Source: JAXDLH01 sp034666705 (lineage in GTDB: Bacteria; Chloroflexota; UBA6077; SHYK01). From it: 21,144 nucleotides of DNA. Location of the stretch: positions 1 to 21,144 of the forward strand of contig JAXDLH010000066.1 in the NCBI GenBank assembly GCA_034666705.1, written 5' to 3'. The translations under genes were made by a program, and so were the position numbers. The notes under the pieces are model-generated. The model was not told the DNA's origin, made no database searches, and was given only the letters and a program-made list of their open reading frames with translations. Of the stretch, positions 16,655 through 21,144 are shown piece after piece (position 1 is the first letter of the stretch; each line of letters starts with the position of its first letter).

Positions 16655-17601
16655 CACCCTTCACCGTGCGCCGGGGACTCGGCGGCCACCTTCCGCATGA
16701 AATGGAGGTATGCGTCCTCCAGGCCGACGACCTCGGTCTGTAGCCTGACCACGTCGCCACCGGCTTCGACCAGCCGGCGCACGACGACCGGATTCACGCT
16801 CGCTTCGTCGGCCGTCTGGTACGCGATGGAGCCGTTCAAGGTGTTGACGGACTCGACACCTGGGACGTCGCGGACGAGATCCACATACTGGGGGAGTACC
16901 GTGCGGAGCGTGAGCTGCACTGCTCGCCCCATCTGCGCTTTTAGCTCGGCAGGCGTGCCCTCTGCCACAGATCGTCCGTTCTGCACGATGGTGAGCCGCG
17001 AGCAGATGCGCTCCGCCTCCGCCAGGTTGTGCGTGCACAGCAGCACGGTGCACCGTTCTTGCTCGATGAGCTGCACGAGATGGTCGCGCACCGTCTTCGC
17101 TGCCTCAGGATCGAGCGCTGCCGTGGGCTCGTCGAAGAACAGCACGCGGGGCTCGTGGATCAGGGTTCGGGCGATTGCCACCTTCTGCTTCATCCCCTTG
17201 GAGAAGCTCCGCAGCCGCTGGTTACGCATCTCCCACACCCCGAGGAGCCGCATCAAACCTTCGACGCGTGCACGGCGTTTGGCGCGCGCCAGTCCGTGCA
17301 TCTCGCCGAAGAAGTCGAGATACTCGAACGCATTAAGGCGCTCATAGAGGCCCGGGACCTCGGTCAAGATGCCGATCGACTCACGAACTTTGGCCGGCTC
17401 GGTCGCGATATCGAACCCTGCCACGCGGCCTTCTCCAGAGTCCGGCGTGAGCAGGCAGGCGAGCATGCGAGTCGTCGTGGTCTTGCCCGCACCATTGGGC
17501 CCGAGCAGCCCATGAATCTGCCCCTCACCGACCTCGAAGCTCATATCGGCGACGGCCGGCTTCGCGCCGAAGTGTTTGGTGAGCCCGTGCGCTTCGATCA
17601 C
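16654..17601 (-). CDS. ABC transporter ATP-binding protein, NatA-like
   Basis: 315 residues from GTG at 17601, in a GTGA overlap with the stop of the upstream HAS-like gene. Walker A GPNGAGKT (34-41), signature FSKGMKQK (133-140), Walker B RVLFFDEPTAALDP (152-165) and H-loop CTHNLAEAE are all present. The ILTEVPGLYERLNAFEYLDFF segment is typical of NatA/drug-exporter ATPases. The C-terminal ~90 residues form the ABC-2 regulatory extension. It should drive the permease at 15792-16607. Its placement after nurA and the HAS-like gene and before herA puts an exporter inside a DNA-repair gene train; coupling on both sides indicates co-translation and not a chance neighbour. Confidence 0.93.
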   Translation of the reverse strand: MIEAHGLTKHFGAKPAVADMSFEVGEGQIHGLLGPNGAGKTTTTRMLACLLTPDSGEGRVAGFDIATEPAKVRESIGILTEVPGLYERLNAFEYLDFFGEMHGLARAKRRARVEGLMRLLGVWEMRNQRLRSFSKGMKQKVAIARTLIHEPRVLFFDEPTAALDPEAAKTVRDHLVQLIEQERCTVLLCTHNLAEAERICSRLTIVQNGRSVAEGTPAELKAQMGRAVQLTLRTVLPQYVDLVRDVPGVESVNTLNGSIAYQTADEASVNPVVVRRLVEAGGDVVRLQTEVVGLEDAYLHFMRKVAAESPAHGEG

Positions 17602-18206
17602 AGCGCGGGGCTCCGACGAATGCGCTGCAGAATCGTCGCCAGGCGCTGGTGATCCTCGCGAAGCAGCGCAGCCACCTCTCGCCCCGCACGCACCGTGAAG
17701 TCGTACGCGCTCTCCGCCTTCGGGTTTCGACGCTCGGCGGCCTCCCGAATGTGGGCGGCGACGACCTCCTCGGTCGGGATATCACGTGCGGTGAGCAGCA
17801 TCTGCACATACCCCAGCGCGGCAGTGAACTCCACGACTTCATCCGGTCCACAGAGGTACACCGAGTAGTGGATCGGGGCGGGTGTGGGCGGCAGGAAGTG
17901 GCACACGGCGCCGTCGCGGCAGAAGCCAACCACGACACACTGGAAGCAGGTACGCAGCACGTGCACGAGGTCGGGGTTCTCCCGGTAGATCGCGGCGTCC
18001 TCGATCCCCTCGCGACCGCGCAGTACCGGCCGGGCGCCCGCGCTGACCCCATCGGTCGCCGCGCCGGCGACCACGGCGTAAATCGCGAGCCGTTCGTCGA
18101 CCTTCACGCGAACCAAGGCGCCGAGCGGCGGTGTCTCGTGCAGGTGCGCCGACTGTGCGATCAGCTCGGTGCTTGTCGTCCCGACGACTTCACCCGCGCT
18201 ACGCAT
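17598..18206 (-). CDS. HAS-barrel-like protein with four-Cys cluster, candidate HerA/NurA partner
   Basis: 202 residues from ATG at 18206; a GTG at 18251 preceded closely by GGAG would add 15 residues. The N-terminal ~50 residues, GEVVGTTSTE--- then PLGALVRVKV---LAIYAVVAGA, follow the beta pattern of the HAS barrel at the N-terminus of HerA (compare LGVVVDGSLTKG and VGRFVKIQ in the herA product). Residues 87-102 hold C-X2-C-X5-C-X5-C, a possible metal or Fe-S site. The C-terminal ~60 residues are helical and charged. No ATPase or nuclease motif is visible. HAS barrels in HerA mediate the contact with NurA, so a free-standing barrel encoded between nurA and herA could be a docking or regulatory subunit; this is inference. 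The family assignment is by pattern only and could be wrong. Confidence 0.6.
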   Translation of the reverse strand: MRSAGEVVGTTSTELIAQSAHLHETPPLGALVRVKVDERLAIYAVVAGAATDGVSAGARPVLRGREGIEDAAIYRENPDLVHVLRTCFQCVVVGFCRDGAVCHFLPPTPAPIHYSVYLCGPDEVVEFTAALGYVQMLLTARDIPTEEVVAAHIREAAERRNPKAESAYDFTVRAGREVAALLREDHQRLATILQRIRRSPAL

Positions 18207-18309
18207 CGGCGACGTCCAGGATGCCGTCGCAGGGAAAGTCACCGTACTCACAACTCCGCAGCGCCGCTGCAGCGGGACGGAGCAGCCCCGCCGGGGGCTT
18301 CGCTGCGGA
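18207..18309 (-). promoter_or_regulatory. Intercistronic branched RNA structure between nurA and the HAS-like gene
   Basis: Starting just after the nurA TAA, the transcript can form an outer stem CCGCAGCG/CGCTGCGG (window 18301-18308 with 18256-18263). It encloses a hairpin AGCCCC-CGGC-GGGGCT (18284-18299) and a 12-bp palindrome CCGCTGCAGCGG (18264-18275). There is no U-tract, so it is not a classical terminator. The outer 3' arm runs into the GGAG in front of the GTG at 18251, so it could affect that start or serve as an mRNA processing site. Confidence 0.5.
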
Positions 18310-19467
18310 TTATACGGCCCGCACTTCCTTGCTCGATTGTTTCTCCGATAGCCCGGTTGGCAATCCCTGGCGAGCCAGCGCCTCGAGGACGAGTTGCCGA
18401 AACGCCTGGCGGTCCTGGCCGCTGATCACCGCTTGCTCGTGCGCGCGTGCGAGCGCGACCGGGTACCCCTGGCCGCGCTGCGTCTGATCCCATAGCACCG
18501 CATGGATGCAGGTCAGCGCCTGCGAATCGTCCGCGACCCAGGCCGGCACCTCCACACGCACGACCTCTGCACCCACGGTGAGATAGAAAAAATGCGAGCG
18601 GTTGCGCGGTCCGTAGCGATCGGCGTCCCGCCCGACGACCTCGAATAGACCGGAACGGTTCCCAGGTGGAAGATTACCGTACAGCTCGATATCCACCACG
18701 CCATCAAGTGCGCACGTATCCTGACCGCATCGCGCGGCGCAGAGGCCAGTGCCGCCGCGGCAGCCCGACGCGACTCGCAGCAGGTCCGCGACCCAGTGGC
18801 TATGGGGCTGACTGACGTATGCCGCGAGAGGAACACGAAGGTCCGCGATGTGGTTGAGGGCCGCGCCGAACTGGGCGGTCAGCTCGGACGCGTCGGCGCC
18901 TGCCCAGTCCTGGCGCCATACCGTGAGCAGCCCGTCGGCCAGCGCGACCTGGGCGATGCCCTGCCCTGCAATCGAGTCGGCCAGGCTGCCGAGCGCCTGC
19001 ATCTCCGCGACGCTCCGGCGCACGTCCAGCAGCCGCTCGCCCAGCAATACCTTGCGACCGGCTTGCTCGACGTACAGCTCGTCGGGCTCGGATAGAAGTT
19101 GCGGGGTGCTCTCGAGCAACGCGTCGGGTGTATCGCCGTAACATATTCGAACACGTCCGACATTGATGACGGCATACATCGCCGGGCCGTGGCGATCGGG
19201 ATCGATGGATGAACCGTCGGTCGCAAGCACGGCGTATGACCTGGGAATGGGGGGGAGCGGGTGGCTCGCATCGAGCGCCTCCCGCGGCGCCGCCGCGGAA
19301 GTCTTGCTGGTGCGGGCTTGCTCGGCAAGTTGCCGCCAATCTGGAGAAACGTTGGCGAACCAGGCGTGAGCCCGCGCAAGCTGCACTCGGCGAGCTTCGC
19401 GCGTCGCCAGCAGTCGGCGACCCATTCCGTCCACCTGCCCGCCGATCCGCGCCAGATCGAGGGTCAT
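18310..19467 (-). CDS. nurA: NurA-family 5'-3' nuclease
   Basis: 385 residues from ATG at 19467 with GGAGG eight bases upstream; the frame stays open to 19701 but that part overlaps the divergent sigma gene. NurA motifs in order: AVLATDGSSID (79-89, metal-binding Asp84), VALADGLLTVW (174-184, Asp178), AAYVSQPHSHWVADLLR (215-231), a VRVEVPAWV strand (303-311) and the C-terminal IHAVLWDQTQRGQGYPVALARAHEQA (321-346, in parts). The fold is RNase H-like and Mn-dependent; with HerA it resects the 5' strand at double-strand breaks. Between motifs lies a four-Cys group, C236-X6-C-X3-C-X4-C252, a possible metal or Fe-S site. It is the first gene of the leftward train that includes herA, sbcD and sbcC. 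Confidence 0.9.
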   Translation of the reverse strand: MTLDLARIGGQVDGMGRRLLATREARRVQLARAHAWFANVSPDWRQLAEQARTSKTSAAAPREALDASHPLPPIPRSYAVLATDGSSIDPDRHGPAMYAVINVGRVRICYGDTPDALLESTPQLLSEPDELYVEQAGRKVLLGERLLDVRRSVAEMQALGSLADSIAGQGIAQVALADGLLTVWRQDWAGADASELTAQFGAALNHIADLRVPLAAYVSQPHSHWVADLLRVASGCRGGTGLCAARCGQDTCALDGVVDIELYGNLPPGNRSGLFEVVGRDADRYGPRNRSHFFYLTVGAEVVRVEVPAWVADDSQALTCIHAVLWDQTQRGQGYPVALARAHEQAVISGQDRQAFRQLVLEALARQGLPTGLSEKQSSKEVRAV

Positions 19468-19579
19468 CTGGAGGTCCTCCAAGAGCCAGGCGACATGAAA
19501 GTCGGCGCAGTGTAGCATGCACGGACGACCGGTCGTGTGCGGCCGGCCATTCACGCGATGATTGTGACACGCAAGCGCC
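19468..19579 (-). promoter_or_regulatory. nurA upstream region with two palindromes and a possible promoter
   Basis: TGGAGG-T-CCTCCA (19469-19481) contains the nurA ribosome site within a 13-bp palindrome. ACGACCGGTCGT (19525-19536) is a perfect 12-bp palindrome, with flanking GCAC/GTGC able to extend the pairing. On the minus strand an extended -10, TGCTACACT (19517-19509), lies just downstream of that palindrome, so a protein bound there would cover the -35 and spacer. No good -35 is visible. TTGTTA-N16-CAGAAT (19614-19587, minus) is an alternative weak promoter. Confidence 0.4.
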
Positions 19580-19625
19580 GTAACAAATTCTGTAATGCTG
19601 AAACGCTGTAACAAAGGATGTAATG
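19580..19625 (+). repeat. Direct repeat GTAACAAANNNTGTAATG, 28-bp period, at the sigma gene start
   Basis: Copies at 19580-19597 and 19608-19625 agree at all 15 fixed positions; the three variable bases are TTC and GGA. The second copy contains the AAAGGA ribosome site and ends in the ATG of the sigma gene. A 28-bp period is near three helical turns, so both could be read from nearly the same face of the DNA by a regulator. Confidence 0.55.
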
Positions 19626-20207
19626 ACAGCGTTAGACATGGGAGACCGGTTGGCGGAGCCAACGCCGGCTGAGCGCGAAGCCGCACTCGTGGCGGCGGCA
19701 ATCACTGGTGACGAAGGTGCCTTTGCTGGGCTGTACGACCTGCACGTCGACCGAGTGTATCGGCACGTCGTGTACCGTGTTGGGCATAGCCAGGACGCTG
19801 AGGACTTGACACAGCAAGTGTTCGTACAGGCATGGCGAGCGTTGCCTCGTTATCGACAGACCCAGACGCCCTTTATCGCCTGGCTGTTGACAATTGCCCA
19901 TAACGCGGTCGTGAGCTTTTATCGCCGGGCAAAACCGTCGATATCTATTGAGGAAGCCGCACTGGATTGGCCGAGTGACGGCCGCATTGAGAGCACGACC
20001 GAGATCAACGTGGAGCATGAGCGGGTGCGTCGTGCCATTCTGGGCCTCAAGCGGGACCAGCAGCAAGTCTTGACGATGCGATTTCTGGAAGACGTGTCGT
20101 ATCGCGACATTGCCGCGGCGATGGGGAGGACCGAGGCCAACGTGCGTTTGATCCAGCACCGGGCGCTGGCCGAACTGCGGCGGCGCATGGCACTGGAGGA
20201 GGACTGA
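19623..20207 (+). CDS. RNA polymerase sigma factor, ECF-like sigma-70 family
   Basis: 194 residues from ATG at 19623, with AAAGGA four bases upstream; ATG at 19638 has no ribosome site. Region 2 spans ~33-102 (FAGLYDLHVDRVYRHVVYRV, then DAEDLTQQVFVQAWRAL for core and -10 contact, FIAWLLTIAHNAVVSFYRR). Region 4 spans ~134-188 with the helix-turn-helix SYRDIAAAMGRTEANVRLIQHRAL (in parts). Region 3 is replaced by an acidic linker, as in ECF sigma factors. It directs RNA polymerase to a dedicated promoter set. The next gene overlaps by TGATG and encodes a membrane protein likely to regulate it. It diverges from nurA across a 155-bp region. Confidence 0.93.
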   Translation: MTALDMGDRLAEPTPAEREAALVAAAITGDEGAFAGLYDLHVDRVYRHVVYRVGHSQDAEDLTQQVFVQAWRALPRYRQTQTPFIAWLLTIAHNAVVSFYRRAKPSISIEEAALDWPSDGRIESTTEINVEHERVRRAILGLKRDQQQVLTMRFLEDVSYRDIAAAMGRTEANVRLIQHRALAELRRRMALEED

Positions 20208-21144
20208 TGGGCTACGACCTGCTGGCCGTGCTCGACGAGTGCCTCGCCTCGGTGCGCGCCGGCCGCGCCTCGGTCGACGCCTGTTTGGCCCGCTACCCCG
20301 AACTGGCGGACAAACTCGGCTCGCTCCTCCCCATTGCACTCGCGATCCAGCCGCCGATCATCTCCCTCACCCCCGAGCGAAAGACTGTCGCGAGAGAGGC
20401 GCTGGTGGCGACACTCGCCGTTGAGGCTTCACGCCGCTCGGCCCCGATAGTCCGAATTCGCATTGGGGGCGGCGTGTGGCGCAACTCGGCGGCGGCCGCC
20501 GTCGCTGCCCTGCTCCTGTTGTTTACGGGGAACCGGGCGCTCGTTTCCGCGGAGGCGGCATTGCCGGGGCAGCCGCTTTATCCACTCAAGACGGCGATCG
20601 AGGAGGTGCGCCTCGTAACCGCGGTGTCGCCGGACGCGCGCGTCGCAGTCGCCGTTGAGATTGCGACAAAGCGGCTGGAAGAAGCCGAACGCGCTGCCGC
20701 GGTGGGCAATGGCGAGGCGGAGGTGGTCGCCCGCACGGCCTATGCGACGGCGGTGGCGGTTGTGGCAGATCAACAAGCGGCGTTGCCCGCAGCCAATTTG
20801 CGCGTCCCGTTCACTCCTACGCTCGAACCAGTGACGCCTACACCTATCGGAGCCATCGCAGTTAGTACAGGTGAAAACGTCGATAGTGTTGCGGAAGTCC
20901 GACTGATAGAAGAGCCGCCGGCGCCGCCCACGAGCTCCGTCCCCACGAGCGTGCCGGTCGTTGGGGTGCTGCCGATCACCCAGGCCAACGTGGTAGATTC
21001 GCCAACGGCTCTCCCGGCCACGCCGACGACTCCCATCATCTCTCGCACCGTGACGCCGACGAGCACCGCGACCCGCGTGCCGCTGACGTCGGTAGTCTCA
21101 ACGGCCCAGGTTGTGATCAGCGTGCCCGCGATCGTGGTTCCGAC
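20207..21144 (+). CDS. Membrane DUF5667-like protein, candidate sigma regulator (3' truncated)
   Basis: 312 residues are visible and the frame is open to the window end. ATG at 20207 overlaps the sigma stop as TGATG. The N-terminal ~50 residues (LLAVLDECLASVRAGR, DACLARYPELADKLGSLLPIA) resemble the cytoplasmic segment common in sigma-linked membrane proteins of Chloroflexota. One helix lies at ~93-108. LPGQPLYPLKTAIEEVRL (119-136) is the characteristic DUF5667 block, followed by a helical segment (~140-190) and a long Thr/Pro/Val/Ser-rich outer region from ~200. By position it is likely to hold or sense for the sigma factor, with its sensor part outside the membrane. No zinc-anti-sigma HXXXCXXC motif is seen, so direct anti-sigma action is inference. 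Confidence 0.85.
   Translation, partial: MGYDLLAVLDECLASVRAGRASVDACLARYPELADKLGSLLPIALAIQPPIISLTPERKTVAREALVATLAVEASRRSAPIVRIRIGGGVWRNSAAAAVAALLLLFTGNRALVSAEAALPGQPLYPLKTAIEEVRLVTAVSPDARVAVAVEIATKRLEEAERAAAVGNGEAEVVARTAYATAVAVVADQQAALPAANLRVPFTPTLEPVTPTPIGAIAVSTGENVDSVAEVRLIEEPPAPPTSSVPTSVPVVGVLPITQANVVDSPTALPATPTTPIISRTVTPTSTATRVPLTSVVSTAQVVISVPAIVVP

Noticed and set aside
19468..19701. Upstream extension of nurA to 19701
   Set aside because: It would overlap the divergent sigma gene and lacks NurA similarity, while ATG at 19467 has an ideal GGAGG eight bases upstream.
1..21144. CRISPR arrays, tRNA/rRNA genes, insertion sequences or prophage genes
   Set aside because: No regularly spaced identical repeats, no tRNA-like cloverleaf, no transposase, integrase or phage structural motif was seen on either strand.

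Overview
The window is GC-rich bacterial DNA with dense, same-strand, mostly translationally coupled genes. Gene content (a CopC-CopD fusion beside a DUF2085 membrane protein, an archaeal-style HerA/NurA pair, a DUF5667-type sigma-associated protein, Thr/Pro-rich linkers, LysM proteins) suggests a member of the Chloroflexota. This is an inference from family content; there is no rRNA or other phylogenetic marker.

Layout. (1) 1-928, +: 3' part of a secreted-looking protein built of 108-residue repeats. Its tail overlaps the next gene tail-to-tail. (2) 850-3733, -: DUF2085 membrane protein followed by a large CopC-CopD fusion, a probable copper operon. (3) 3734-3962: divergent regulatory region with a perfect 17-bp inverted repeat, a sigma-70-like promoter and a leader hairpin. 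(4) 3963-9348, +: six-gene operon: Gld-type ABC ATPase, ABC-2 permease, GldG-like auxiliary protein, DUF4340 protein, endonuclease III-type glycosylase and inositol-monophosphatase-family phosphatase. (5) 9345-19467, -: long gene train read right to left: nurA, a small HAS-barrel-like protein with four clustered Cys, an ABC ATPase, a 16-codon bridging micro-ORF, an ABC-2 permease, herA, sbcD/mre11, sbcC/rad50 and a membrane-anchored LysM protein. (6) 19468-19622: 155-bp divergent regulatory region with palindromes and a 28-bp-period direct repeat. (7) 19623-21144, +: ECF-type sigma factor and the 5' part of a membrane DUF5667-like protein that runs off the window.

The notable part is region 5. 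It carries a complete archaeal-type DNA-end-resection set: the Mre11-Rad50 nuclease/ATPase and the HerA-NurA translocase/nuclease. A possible third HAS-barrel component lies in the same transcription unit, and an ABC-2 exporter is inserted between the nurA and herA halves. A sigma factor with a probable membrane regulator diverges from the nurA end and could sense an envelope signal, but nothing in the sequence proves that it controls the repair genes.

I saw no tRNA, rRNA, CRISPR array, insertion sequence or phage gene. All long ORFs opposite the listed genes look like high-GC shadows. Every stretch over 100 bases without a gene is described in the feature list; none exceeds 300 bases.
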